NCBI GenBank assembly: GCA_903929315.1 | Contig: CAIYUC010000219.1 | Coordinates: 1-36,403, forward strand | DNA: 36,403 nucleotides | Direction of reading: 5' to 3' | DNA from: an uncultured Bacteroidales bacterium | GTDB taxonomy: Bacteria > Bacteroidota > Bacteroidia > Bacteroidales > FEN-979 | Shown here: positions 1 to 11,300 of the stretch, in pieces | How the letters are laid out: every line of letters starts with the position of its first letter | Position numbering within the stretch: position 1 is the first letter of the stretch | Notes under the pieces: model-generated | Told to the model about the DNA's origin: nothing | Database searches by the model: none | What the model saw: only the letters and a program-made list of their open reading frames with translations | Made by a program: the position numbers and the translations under genes

Positions 1-3000
1 GACATCATATTGCATTATTTCGTCCCATTGATAAACAGATGCTGGATGCTGGATGCTGGATGCTGGATTGTGATATTTCTCAGGTATACAGTTGTCTCTC
101 TGATCCATGTTTTCTGATATTTCTGTTCCGTAATTCAGGTCTTCGGCAAGCCAGCACTGGAATCCAATTTGGACTGTTTGATAGGTTCTTCCATCTCTCA
201 CATCCGTGAGCAACTGTCCACAACTTGTCACGACTGTCCCGACTGTAACGATTGTTACGAAAGCATTTGCAGAACAGAGTGCAGCATTGGTATAAGTGTA
301 ATTTATTTGATGAATTCCAACACCAGCGATAGCAGGATAATAAATTCCGTTAGTCACGCCTGCACCAGAATAGGTTCCGCCTAGTGGAATTCCGCCTTTT
401 AATTTAAATGGTTGTGCGTTGGTGGTAGTGATTGAATCGTTGCAGCGGGTGAATGTGACTACAGGAGAAGTTGCAACATTCATGGTGATTGTATTGGATG
501 TTGCCGGGTTTCCTATGGGGCAGATAATGTTTGATGTGAGGATGCATACAATTTGATCACCGGATACCGGATTGTATGTGTAGGTGGATGAATTTGTCCC
601 GACATTGACACCATTGACCTTCCATTGGTAAAAAGGCGTAGGGCCACCATACATGGTGGCCGCTGTATAGGTCACCGCGATTCCGGAGCAAACCGGGTTT
701 GCAGATGCGGTAATAGTTATACTAACGGGAAGATTCGGGTTGACGGTCATTGTGATCTGATTCGAGGTTGCAGGGTTCCCGGCAGGACAGATTGCATCGG
801 ATGTAACCATACATACAATATGATCACCCGTCAGTGGAACATAACTGTATGAATTGGTGCTGATCCCCATATTAATACCATTAACTTTCCACTGATAGAA
901 AGGATTCGTTCCCCCGTTGATTGTACTTGCAAGGAATGTCACGGACGTTCCCGTACAAACGGGATTTGCAGAGGCACTGATGGAAACGCTTACCGGAAGA
1001 TTTGGATTGACGGTCATTGTCACAGTGTTGGAATTGGCAGGATTTCCACTGGCACACACTGCGTTTGACGTCAGTATGCATGTGATGACATCTCCGTTGA
1101 CCGGAACATAGGAATAAACAGGATTATTGCCTCCCACAATAATTCCGTTAACCTTCCATTGATAAACCGGAAGTGTGCCTCCATTGACGGGAACTGCTTG
1201 GAACGTCACGGACGTTCCACTACATATGGGGTTTGCTGATGGTGAAATCGTAACACTAACTACAACGTTGGTATTTTCAACCATCGTGATGGCATTCGAT
1301 GTGGCGGGATTGCCTGTCGGACAGGGAATGCTCGAATTCAAAACACATGAAACAATATCTCCGTTATTGGGAATATATGCGTAAACAGGGTTGTTTGGGG
1401 CAACATTAATCCCGTTTACCTTCCATTGATAAAAGGGTGTAGTGCCACCATTCATGGTGGCAGCTGTAAATGTCACAGAGTTTCCCTGGCAGAACGGATT
1501 TTCTGATGCATTTATTGAAACACTTACAGGAAGGATTGGATTCACGACCATGGTGATCGTATTGGATGTGTCCGGGTTATTTAAGATGCACCCGGTAATG
1601 GATGAGGTTAAGATGCAGGATACCAGATCACCGGATGCCGGATTGTATGAATATGTTGTTGAACTTGTTCCGACGTTAATACCATTGACTTTCCATTGAT
1701 AGTTGGGCAAACCGCCTCCATTTATGGGAAATGCAGTAAATGTGACCTGGGTTCCTGCGCATACATTATTTGCAGAAGCATTAATTGTAATATCCACAAC
1801 AGGACTTGGGGTTACTGTGACATCAAAAACTGTCGGGCTCAGTGCATCACATCCATTGTCTGTATAATTTAAATAAACATGCTGGAGGCCGGCAACATTC
1901 CAGGTTACGGTCGCTGTATTGTCTGCAGTTGTTCCTCCTGAAGTGATTACCCCACCGGCTGATGTACTCCATTGGTAATTTGTTTTTCCGAAAGCAGTTG
2001 AATAGACCTTTCCCGGGCCTGCACAGGTATTATTAGGGCCTGAAATCACCGGAACAGGCCTTGGCTGAACCGGAACATAAAGATACCCGGGATCTCCGAA
2101 ATCCCCGCACTTATTTATCCCTTTTACTGAGATCGTACCGGAACTGGCTGAAGGGTTGATATCCACAAAAATACTTTCAGTTCCTGCTCCCGCCGTTATA
2201 GTAAATCCCGGTGGTAATGTCCAGATATAATTCATAGTATGGGCAAGTGGGGGAATTGAATAATTCACACCGGTGGAAGGCATACATCCGGTCGTTGGTC
2301 CCATGATGGGTCCCGCAGTATCGATCTTCCAGCACTCCAGAAACTTTACCAAAAAATCATCCTGGCCACCGCCTATAGTAACCTGCCATGCTCCCTGGCT
2401 CGCAATGCTATCTGGCGAACTTGTAACTCCTGACATATAGAGCGTATCATCCACGACATAATGGCAAGCATAACCCCCTTCCCCGTAATAACCTCCATAA
2501 TAGGTACCCCATTGACGTTGTCCGGTAGCATTAAATTTGACAAGGAATGCATCAGAAATACCATCTAAAACCGGTTGATAAGCATCAGGTGTTGAAATAT
2601 TATTGGTTGATTGAGTCCAACCTCCCATGAATATATCACCGTTCCATCCGAATGTACAACTCATGGCCTGGTCAGCATCGGTCCCACCATAGTAGGTACC
2701 CCATAGCCTCTGACCCGAACTATCGAATTTAACAATATAACCGTCGTAATTTCCTCCTCCGTATGAAGGTTGATGACATCCGGGACTTGCTATTCCGTCA
2801 GGCGATTTCGTTCTGCCAACAAAACATACATTTCCCGCACTGTCGGAAGCACATATATAACCCTGATCTTCAAGTGAACCTCCATAATAGGTTGCCCATA
2901 ACCTTTGACCCCCGGGAGTGAATTTTACCAGAAAAGCATCTGAAACTCCTCCGTATGTTGTCTGAAAAGCTCCGGGACTTGCAATATTGGTAAGAGATTG

Positions 3001-4488
3001 TGTTCCACCCGATAAATAAACATTTCCTGAGACATCAGTCGAACAGCCTTCACCATAGTCAGTCGATTCGCCACCATAATAAGTGCCCCATTGCCGCACA
3101 CCATTGCTGTCAAATTTTGCAAGAAATGCATCTGAGCCCCCATTTCTATTAGGTTGATAGGACCCAGGGGTAGCAATACCTGTATCTGAATTGGTTTGTC
3201 CGGTTAAAAATACATTCCCATTTTTATCGGTTGAGACAAATCCGCCAATATCATTAGCGGCTCCACCATAATACGTTCCCCAGAGCCTGTCACCGGCCTG
3301 GTTAAACTTTTCAATATAACAATCATCTGGACCTCCGCCATACACTGTCTGATGTGCCCCGGGAGAGGCAATTCCGGAAGTTGATTTTGTATCACCTGTA
3401 ACATAAATATTTCCACTTTTATCGACAATGCATGAAATTCCGTCCTCCACTTGTGTTCCTCCAAAGTAAGTACCCCATTGACGTTGTCCGGCTGCATTGA
3501 ACTTTGCCAGGAAGCCATCATAGCTACCGGCCAAAGTACCCTGGTATGATCCGGAGCTTGCAATATTATTAGGTGAATTAGTTGTTCCTGAAAGAAAAAC
3601 ATTCCCGGCTTTATCTGCAGAGCATCCCTGTCCACCCTCCCAACCAGAGCCACCATAATAGGTCCCCCAAAGCCTTATTGCTGTGGGATCTATAACCAGA
3701 AATGAATTTTCCGGAATTGTTTTATCTACTAAAAATCCATAAGCTTCATTATCTATTTTCTTAAATCGTGCACGGATATCAACTCTCGAATCATTAACTA
3801 TGTAATAGCTTTCCGGTATCAATTCTTCAATATCACCAAACCTTGTCCCAAATTTCAGGGTATCCTGAATCAAAGAAATATACTCAGGCCCGGCGATCGT
3901 CAACCGTATATCACGGATATTGCCTCCCGGATGGATTACAAAATTGTATTTGTATCCATGTTCTTTATTTGTAAAGAATTCAAGATCAATTCCCGGATAG
4001 ATGTTCTTGTAAGTAATAGTCTTATATTGTCTGATATTCTTAATTCCTTCAGGTGGGGCATATGCTGTGAAATAATTGAAGTAATCGGGAGAAGGATCTG
4101 AAGCTTCAATAACCGGATTGGGGTTGGCATTCAGAAGGTCAATGTCGATGCGATGATACTCGATACTCGATGCTGGATGCTCGATTGTATCACGTAACGC
4201 GTCACGCGTGACGCGTGACGTAGAAATTTCTGACTTCAAAATTCGTTGATCGATATTCGATATTCTATAAACATCATACGAAAACCCACCCCTCCTTAAT
4301 TGCACATTAAACCCCGGCGTATTCAACAGATATAAAACGCCTGGATTTGGCTTGTTTTTCTGGTCAATGATCTGTCCTTTGTTTTCGATGAATCCAATAG
4401 CGTTTAATGAGAATGATATCTTTTCATGAGCTTCAAGTATAATACAGAAAGAAAAACAAATAAAAAAAATTAAATATCTAATTCTCAT
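1..4488 (-). CDS. Secreted SBBP beta-propeller / Ig-like / FISUMP protein, C-terminus cut by window edge
   Basis: The frame is open from ATG 4488 to base 1 (1496 codons, no stop), so the 3' end lies outside the window. A hydrophobic signal peptide starts with MRIRYLIFFICFSFC. Residues about 30-260 match the N-terminal domain that accompanies SBBP repeats (FIENKGQ near the start, later YKNIYPGIDLEF). Residues about 270-718 hold seven SBBP repeats of about 64 residues (RLWGTYYGG...GNVFLTG...IASPGAYQ...DAFLVKF), predicted to form a beta-propeller. PKD-like modules follow. Five Ig-like repeats of about 89 residues (about 896-1356) carry the core YQWKVNGINVG. A FISUMP domain (TVQIGFQCWLAEDLNYG) begins near residue 1400 and is cut. 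Surface exposure is inferred from the signal peptide and domain types. Two places in the coding sequence are built of 7-bp tandem repeats (4155-4265 and 41-68). The C-terminus is not visible, so the sorting signal is unknown. Confidence 0.9.
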   Translation of the reverse strand, partial: MRIRYLIFFICFSFCIILEAHEKISFSLNAIGFIENKGQIIDQKNKPNPGVLYLLNTPGFNVQLRRGGFSYDVYRISNIDQRILKSEISTSRVTRDALRDTIEHPASSIEYHRIDIDLLNANPNPVIEASDPSPDYFNYFTAYAPPEGIKNIRQYKTITYKNIYPGIDLEFFTNKEHGYKYNFVIHPGGNIRDIRLTIAGPEYISLIQDTLKFGTRFGDIEELIPESYYIVNDSRVDIRARFKKIDNEAYGFLVDKTIPENSFLVIDPTAIRLWGTYYGGSGWEGGQGCSADKAGNVFLSGTTNSPNNIASSGSYQGTLAGSYDGFLAKFNAAGQRQWGTYFGGTQVEDGISCIVDKSGNIYVTGDTKSTSGIASPGAHQTVYGGGPDDCYIEKFNQAGDRLWGTYYGGAANDIGGFVSTDKNGNVFLTGQTNSDTGIATPGSYQPNRNGGSDAFLAKFDSNGVRQWGTYYGGESTDYGEGCSTDVSGNVYLSGGTQSLTNIASPGAFQTTYGGVSDAFLVKFTPGGQRLWATYYGGSLEDQGYICASDSAGNVCFVGRTKSPDGIASPGCHQPSYGGGNYDGYIVKFDSSGQRLWGTYYGGTDADQAMSCTFGWNGDIFMGGWTQSTNNISTPDAYQPVLDGISDAFLVKFNATGQRQWGTYYGGYYGEGGYACHYVVDDTLYMSGVTSSPDSIASQGAWQVTIGGGQDDFLVKFLECWKIDTAGPIMGPTTGCMPSTGVNYSIPPLAHTMNYIWTLPPGFTITAGAGTESIFVDINPSASSGTISVKGINKCGDFGDPGYLYVPVQPRPVPVISGPNNTCAGPGKVYSTAFGKTNYQWSTSAGGVITSGGTTADNTATVTWNVAGLQHVYLNYTDNGCDALSPTVFDVTVTPSPVVDITINASANNVCAGTQVTFTAFPINGGGLPNYQWKVNGINVGTSSTTYSYNPASGDLVSCILTSSITGCILNNPDTSNTITMVVNPILPVSVSINASENPFCQGNSVTFTAATMNGGTTPFYQWKVNGINVAPNNPVYAYIPNNGDIVSCVLNSSIPCPTGNPATSNAITMVENTNVVVSVTISPSANPICSGTSVTFQAVPVNGGTLPVYQWKVNGIIVGGNNPVYSYVPVNGDVITCILTSNAVCASGNPANSNTVTMTVNPNLPVSVSISASANPVCTGTSVTFLASTINGGTNPFYQWKVNGINMGISTNSYSYVPLTGDHIVCMVTSDAICPAGNPATSNQITMTVNPNLPVSITITASANPVCSGIAVTYTAATMYGGPTPFYQWKVNGVNVGTNSSTYTYNPVSGDQIVCILTSNIICPIGNPATSNTITMNVATSPVVTFTRCNDSITTTNAQPFKLKGGIPLGGTYSGAGVTNGIYYPAIAGVGIHQINYTYTNAALCSANAFVTIVTVGTVVTSCGQLLTDVRDGRTYQTVQIGFQCWLAEDLNYGTEISENMDQRDNCIPEKYHNPASSIQHPASVYQWDEIMQYDV
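41..68. repeat. Four perfect copies of a 7-bp tandem repeat (GCTGGAT) inside the FISUMP coding region
   Basis: Four identical 7-bp units run from 41 to 68. On the coding (minus) strand they read as ATCCAGC units and translate to the out-of-character stretch NPASSIQHPAS in a FISUMP loop. In the paralogous domain encoded at 20446-20990 this loop is instead CFNDIPSNCSSTGG. Because 7 is not a multiple of 3, gain or loss of one or two copies would shift the frame. Confidence 0.9.
4155..4265. repeat. Cluster of three different 7-bp tandem arrays within a coding sequence
   Basis: Units of the form GATRCTS run from 4155 to 4182 (four copies, plus a degenerate fifth). Units of the form GTNACGC/T run from 4194 to 4221 (four copies). 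Two GATATTC units occupy 4252-4265, after a related GTTGATC. The middle array forms a near-perfect 30-bp palindrome (4192-4221, one mismatched pair) with a perfect 20-bp core at 4197-4216. All lie in frame within the N-terminal domain of the SBBP protein, at about residues 75-112, where they encode a polar linker. Confidence 0.85.
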
Positions 4489-4556
4489 ATTGTTTTCTTA
4501 CTGAATGTAAAATTAGTAAAATTTCTTATGGTCTTCATAATGGCAGATGGACTTTA

Positions 4557-5273
4557 ATGGAATTAATCACCAGAACCTTATCAATTGTTTTAAATTATAC
4601 TAAATTAGAAATTGATAAGGTCCTGATAATAAATAATGTCAGAAGAAGAGTTTCTGCAATAAAGATATTCCCTAAAATGAAGACAATTTCAAGATACAAC
4701 TTGATCAGATGGGAATATAAGGAAGGGGAGATGAGCAGCTTCGAATTCAAGTCGGGTGTAAAGGTCAGCGGTATTCGTCGAAGCAAGATCAGGCATGAAG
4801 GGAAATGGGTAGTTTTTACCTTTACTGATTGTACTGTAAGTTATGAAGGAAAAATCTTATATGAACCTTCCTGGGGTCCTTATGATATGGCTGTCGGAAG
4901 TAGTATCATTTCCTGTTTTTCCGGACCTGCAGACCCCGCGGCCTTCGGGTTATCCTATCCGGTTCCTTCTGAAAAGACCCATAAAATTGCACATACTGAA
5001 AAAGCAAAACAACTGTCTTCACTTTATAATGCAGTAAGGGATATTCGTGAGAACAAAGCTTCTTTATCCCTGTTATCGCCGATATGGGTAGAGCTGAAAA
5101 ATAATTTCCCTGAAGATTGGCTTTGTGCGCTCGAAATAATGGAATTATCGACCCACAAAAAAGAAGGATTGTTGTACCGGGAAACAATGAATTTCCTCGA
5201 GGATAAGAAATCTGAAAGTGAAGCCGTTAAAAAGCTTTTGGAAGACGGATTTGCTCTGCTTGAGGCGGAATGA
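4557..5273 (+). CDS. Orphan C-terminal domain of a phenylalanine-4-hydroxylase-like protein (truncated)
   Basis: From residue about 55 the sequence resembles the C-terminal extension of Bacteroidetes phenylalanine-4-monooxygenases of about 580 residues. Diagnostic stretches are FTFTDCTVSYEGKILYEPSW, GPYDMAVGSSIISCFSGPAD, LYNAVRDIRENKASLS and FPEDWLCALEIMEL (comparison from memory, no search run). The catalytic domain with its iron-ligand His residues is absent, and only 68 bases separate this ORF from the divergent gene upstream, so it cannot be nearby. The ATG at 4557 is the only upstream start in a frame open from 4482; ATG 4728 (MSSFEF), directly behind a purine-rich AAGGGGAG, is an alternative. 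It is probably a gene remnant left by a rearrangement next to the SBBP gene, though an expressed stand-alone domain cannot be excluded. It cannot hydroxylate phenylalanine by itself. Confidence 0.7.
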   Translation: MELITRTLSIVLNYTKLEIDKVLIINNVRRRVSAIKIFPKMKTISRYNLIRWEYKEGEMSSFEFKSGVKVSGIRRSKIRHEGKWVVFTFTDCTVSYEGKILYEPSWGPYDMAVGSSIISCFSGPADPAAFGLSYPVPSEKTHKIAHTEKAKQLSSLYNAVRDIRENKASLSLLSPIWVELKNNFPEDWLCALEIMELSTHKKEGLLYRETMNFLEDKKSESEAVKKLLEDGFALLEAE

Positions 5274-5328
5274 TAAAGATTTTTATTATTTTCCCTATTC
5301 CTTCCAAAGATGTTCAGGAATTTTGTAA

Positions 5329-5360
5329 TTTGGACATCAATAATTTCCTTCTTATCTTTA
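5329..5360 (+). promoter_or_regulatory. Bacteroidetes-type promoter for the giant adhesin gene
   Basis: TTTG (5329-5332), 20 bases, then TATCTTTA (5353-5360), one base from TAnnTTTG. It lies about 24 bases before the ATG at 5384. Confidence 0.5.
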
Positions 5361-5383
5361 CTTGAAATTTTAAGCCTCACTCA

Positions 5384-8300
5384 ATGAAAAAAATTTACGT
5401 TTTAATGTTTGCCCTGCTTCTGACCTATTCGTCCTTTGGGCAACTAACGGGGATAAAAACCATTCCCGTTGATTATCCCACTATTTCAGCGGCCATTATA
5501 GCATTAAATGCACAAGGTGTTGGTGCAGGAGGTGTTACTTTTAATGTCGCAGCAGGTTATACAGAGACAGCATCCAATCTTATCATTACGGCCACCGGAA
5601 CATCAGCGAATCCAATCCTTTTCCAGAAATCCGGTACCGGGACTAACCCCTTGATCACAGCCGCTCCTGGAGTCAGTACCACCGTGGATGGAATAATAAT
5701 ATTCAAGGGATGTGATTATATTACTTTTAATGCCATCGACCTTTTAGACCCGGCGACGAACATTACATCTACGACACAGATGGAATGGGGCTATGCATTA
5801 TTGAAGAACTCCGGAACCGATGGTTGCCAGAATGTGACTATTTCAAATTGCGTTATAACATTACAAAGGATCTATGCAAATTCCACCGGGATCTATGTCG
5901 CCAACCACACTCCTGCATCCACAACAGCATTGACGGTAACAAATATTACCGGTGCAAATTCAAACAATAAATTTTATTCCAATACGATCCAGAATGTAAA
6001 TACAGGTATTTCAATAACAGGATTTGCAGATGTTTCTCCCTATACCTATTATGACCAGAATAATGACATCGGAGGAATTTCCACAACTACGGGCAACACG
6101 ATACAGGATTTCGGGGGTGTTGCAACAGGCAACTCTTATGGGGTTAATGTCACGTACCAGAACAATTGCAATATTTCCTATAACACAATCAACAATACAG
6201 CTGGTGGAGGAATTGCATCAGCTTATATCATCTATGGCATCCAATATGGAACTTCAACAAATGCAAGTGCAGGTATCACAAATAATACAATCACCTTGTC
6301 ACAAGGGAATAATATAAGGAATATTTATCATATTTCCTCACTGATCGCTGGTACAGGCACTGTAAATATAAGTAATAACACTATTCAGAATTCGACAATT
6401 ACGACCGGAGCTTCAGGAACATTGTATGCTGTTTATATGGGAGGAAGTCCTGCCGTTTCTACCATTAATAACAACCAGTTTCTCAACTCCACAACCCTGG
6501 CTACAACAGGGTCCGTTTATTTCATTTCTAATTCCGTATCAACGCCGACTATTACCGTAAATAACAATTCCGCAGCCAATATCAGCAAAACATCAGCAGG
6601 AGGGACATTTTATGGTTATTACAATGCCGGTTCACCAACATCAGCAGGATCAGAAACAGTGACGGGGAATTCACTATCCGGCATTATACTTACAGGAGCA
6701 ACCACTTTTTATGGTTTCTATGGGGGGACTGGCGTGACAACACAGAATAAAACATACAGTACTAACACTGTAACGGGAATTACAGGAGGATCCGCAAACA
6801 TGTTCGGATTATATGTTTCCTTCGGGAACACCAACATCATCAGCCTGAACTCTGTTAACAGCATAACCAATGGAAATGGCGGAACAGCAGCAGGTGCAAT
6901 TTATGCCTTTGATATCGGAACGGCAACTTCTGTAGCTACAAACATTTATTCCAATAATGCTAATGGAATAACAAATTCCAATTCAGGTGCCAATTACGGA
7001 CTGTATATCGGAGGAGGGGTAACTATCAATGCATACAAGAACAACTTTTATGGTATTTCAGGTACAGCTGCCGGGACATTGACCTATGGAATTGACGTGA
7101 TCTCCGGAACAAATGTATATCTATATAACAACTTCTTTTCCGATCTCAGGGCGACAATAGCAACAGGTCTTAATGCTGTTGCCGGAATTTATGTTGCAGG
7201 AGGCACAAACGTTGGGATTTATTACAATTCCATATACCTGAATGCAGCAAGTTCGGGAACGACATTCGGATCTTCCGGTATTTATTCCTCAACAACACCT
7301 GTCCTTGATCTCAGGAGCAATATTATAGATAATGTCTCAACACCCACCGGTGCAGGAGGATATACTATAGCATACCGCCGTAGTTCCACGACCCTGACTA
7401 CGTATTCAGCAAGTTCAAATAGTAACGATTTTTATGCCGGAACACCGGGTGCATCAAACCTCCTGTTTTATGACGGGACGAATGCGATTCAGACTCTGAC
7501 TGCTTACAAATCATTAACAGCAACAAGAGATTTACAATCAATAACTGAAAATCCCCCCTTTCTCAATGTGGCAGTTACACCGTATAATTTACACCTGAAT
7601 TCTGCTATAGCGACCTCTTGCGAGAGCGGCGGAATTACCGTTTCTTCGCCGGTGAATATTTCTACTGATTATGACGGGGATGCAAGATATCCGAATCCGG
7701 GATATCCCAATAGTGTCAGTTATCCTGCAGTGGCTCCGGATATCGGGGCGGATGAATTTGCCGGGATCCCGCTGGATGTTCTTCCACCCGTAATCATTTA
7801 TACTCCCCTCGGTAATACATCATCACTTACGAACAGAACCTTAACTTCAACAATTTATGATATTAGCGGAGTTCCGACATTAGGGATCGGGATACCTGTA
7901 TTGTACTGGAAAATAAACTCCGGTTCCTGGAATAGTTCAACCGGAGTTTATGCCGGAGGCAACCTTTATAACTTTACATTTGGCAGTGGTGTAAATCCGG
8001 GTGATATTGTGTCTTATTACATTGTCGCACAGGATAATGCAACTCCGACTCCATTCTCCGGTTCATATCCGTTAGCAGGTGCATCCGGATTCACCATAAA
8101 TCCACCAGCAGCATCGACACCTCCGACAACCCCAAGCTCATATACGATCATTGGAGGCCTTTGTGGTACATATAATGTCGGTGCAGGACAGATATACACA
8201 ACCCTCACTGCCGCTATTACTGATCTTAATGCAAAAGAAATAACATGCGCGGTAATATTCCTTCTGACTGATAATACATATCCTTCGGAAACATTCCCGA

Positions 8301-11300
8301 TGACAATAAACCCGCTTTTGGGTTCAAGTTCCGTAAATACTGTTACAATCCGCCCGGCTTCCGGGAAAACACCGGTAATTACAGGCTCTTCAACAAGCAG
8401 TATTCTCCAGATAAATGGTGCAAATTATATTATTATTGACGGTTCAAACAGCGGAGGTACGGATAAAAGCCTGACCTGGGTTAACACCAATTCATCAGCA
8501 AACACATATGCCATAGGATTTTCCAACTCAGGTAGTACGATACCGGCAAAAAACAATACGATCCAGAATTGCATTATTTCATCATCCAGTCAACTCACAA
8601 ACAACACCGTTGGGATATATTTCAATTCCACGGGAGGAGGATATGATAATACGATCATAACCAATAATACTATACTCAGTGCCAGGAGTGGGATATTCTT
8701 TTCAGGAGCATCAACCGCAGTTGCAAACAACGGACAAATTACAAATAATATTATTGGTTCCACAGTCGATGCAACATCCATTACATATGGTGGAATTCAG
8801 ATTCAATATGCCAATAATACACTGATCAGCGGGAACGAAATTATGGGAGCACCTTCAGGCAATACCAACTATTACCAGTCAGGTATATATATCGGGACAG
8901 GTTCAACCAACACAAAAATCAGGAAAAATAAAATTCATGACTGGTTTTATACAAGTACGGGTGGATGGGGAAACTATGGGATCTATTATGGCTCCGATGC
9001 TTCCACACCGACCGAAATATCAAATAACCTGATCTACCTCATAAAAGGGGATGGCTATCCTTCAGCACAAACCGATAATCCTTACGGGATATATGTTGCA
9101 GCCGGAGGTAATTGCCAGATCTGGTCGAATTCAATATATATGACAGGTTCATTATTATCAACCGTTTATCCGGGAGCTTATAGTGCATGCATTTCCCTAA
9201 ATCCGGGTATCACTTTACTCGATATCCGTGATAATATCCTTAAGAATTCAATGCAGCCTGTATCCGGATCGCCTGCCGATTTTACATATGCTATTTACTC
9301 TGCTTCAGCAAATACTGCTTTTTCGACGATCAATTACAATGATTATTGGGTTGACGGGATCGGTGCAAACATCGGGTATATCAATTCGGCAAAACAGGCA
9401 ACTTTAGCTGCATGGCAGACGGCAACAGGTCAGGATGCCAATTCCGTGAATGTTGATCCGGCTTTTGTCTCAACGAGTGACCTGCATACGACTGCAGCCG
9501 GGTTAAGTAAAGCAGGTGTTTATATTTCCACGGTAACTACAGATTATTCCGGTGTTTCACGAACAAACCCGCAGGATATCGGGGCATACCAGTTTTCTGC
9601 GATTCCGGTTGTTACCACTACTTCCGCCTCAGGCATTACATGCAATGGTGCAATCCTCAGCGGAACCATTAATGCAAACAATGCGACCGTAAACTCCAGT
9701 TTTGACTATGGACTTACGATAGCTTACGGAACAAATATTCCCGGTGTCCCTGCTTCCATTACGGGCAGTACACCCGCAGCGATCCTTGGTTCTGCAGCCG
9801 GACTTATGCCCAATACCCTATACCATTACAGGGCAAATGGAATTTCGGGAGGTGTCACGGTCAACGGTAATGACCTTACCTTTACAACGTCCTGCCCGCC
9901 AGCTGCAATCACTACCTCGGCAACTTTAGTCTCCTCCAATGCAGCAACGCTGAACGGAACCATCAATCCGCAAAATTTGTCTTCAACCGTCACTTTCGAC
10001 TACGGCCTTACAACTGCTTATGGTACAAACATAGCAGGAATACCTTCACCCATAAATGGATCGACGACAACGCCCGTTCAGGTGGTCATTGCAGGATTGC
10101 TGCCCGGAAACACTTACCATTTCAGGGTAAATGGAACAAATAGTGCGGGAACTTCAAACGGGAATGACATGACGTTCACTACACTGCCAAGTCCTCCTGC
10201 AGTCGTTACCACGGCTGCTACATCCATCACCAATACTACCGCAACATTGAACGGAACAGTCATTCCAAATGGTTCTACAACTGCAGTTACCTTCCAATTC
10301 GGGCTGACAATTGCTTATGGGACAATAGTTGCAGCAATACCAAGTCCTGTTACGGGAAATTTGATTGTATCGGTCAGTGCGAATATAACAGGTCTGACTT
10401 GCAATACACTTTATCATTACATGTGTGTTGGCGTCAACAGTGCCGGGACAACAAACGGCAACGATATGACTTTTACAACAGGAGGAGCTGTGGCGGCAGC
10501 CGGAACAATAACTGGTCCGACCGCGTTATGCCAGGGTTCCACAGGAGCAGTCTATACCGTACCATCAATAGCCGGGGCAACAGGATACAACTGGACAATA
10601 CCAACCGGGGGAACAATAACTTCAGGGGCTAATACAAATACAATTACGGTAAGCTATAGCACCAGTGCCTCCTCCGGGAATGTCACGGTTTACGGAACAA
10701 ATTCATGCATGAATGGAACCAGCTCAAGCCTTACCGTAACAATTTATGTACTGCCGGTTCCTACTATTACAGGGGCGGCTTCAGCCTGTGTGAACTCAAC
10801 CGGGAATGTTTATACAACTGATGCAGGAATGACAGGTTATACATGGACAGTTTCATCCGGTGGAACGATCACAGCAGGAGCAGGAACCAAAACCATTAAC
10901 ATTACCTGGAATGCAACCGGAGCACAAACAGTGAGTGTAAATTATACCAATGGCAACGGTTGCACGGCTTCCTCTCCGACAGTGAAAAATGTTACAGTCA
11001 ATGCCCTGCCTGTACCCACATTATCAGGCTTTGCCTCGGTCTGTGCCGGAAGTACAGGAAATATTTATACCTCCGATGCAGGAATGACAAATTATTTATG
11101 GACAGTCTCTGCCGGTGGAACGGTTACTGCCGGTGGAACTGCTACCAGTAATACGGTTACGGTAACATGGAATATAACCGGATCACAAACAGTAAGCGTA
11201 AATTATACCAATGGAAACGGTTGTACTGCCGCATCACCAACAGTCAAAAATGTTACCGTTAACGCTCTTCCTGTTCCGACAATTACCGGGTCAGGTTCTG

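Noticed and set aside
3204-3656. A 150-codon minus-strand frame and others in 2300-4130
   Set aside because: They are alternate-frame readings of the SBBP repeat region of the gene at 1-4488, whose own frame is open throughout.
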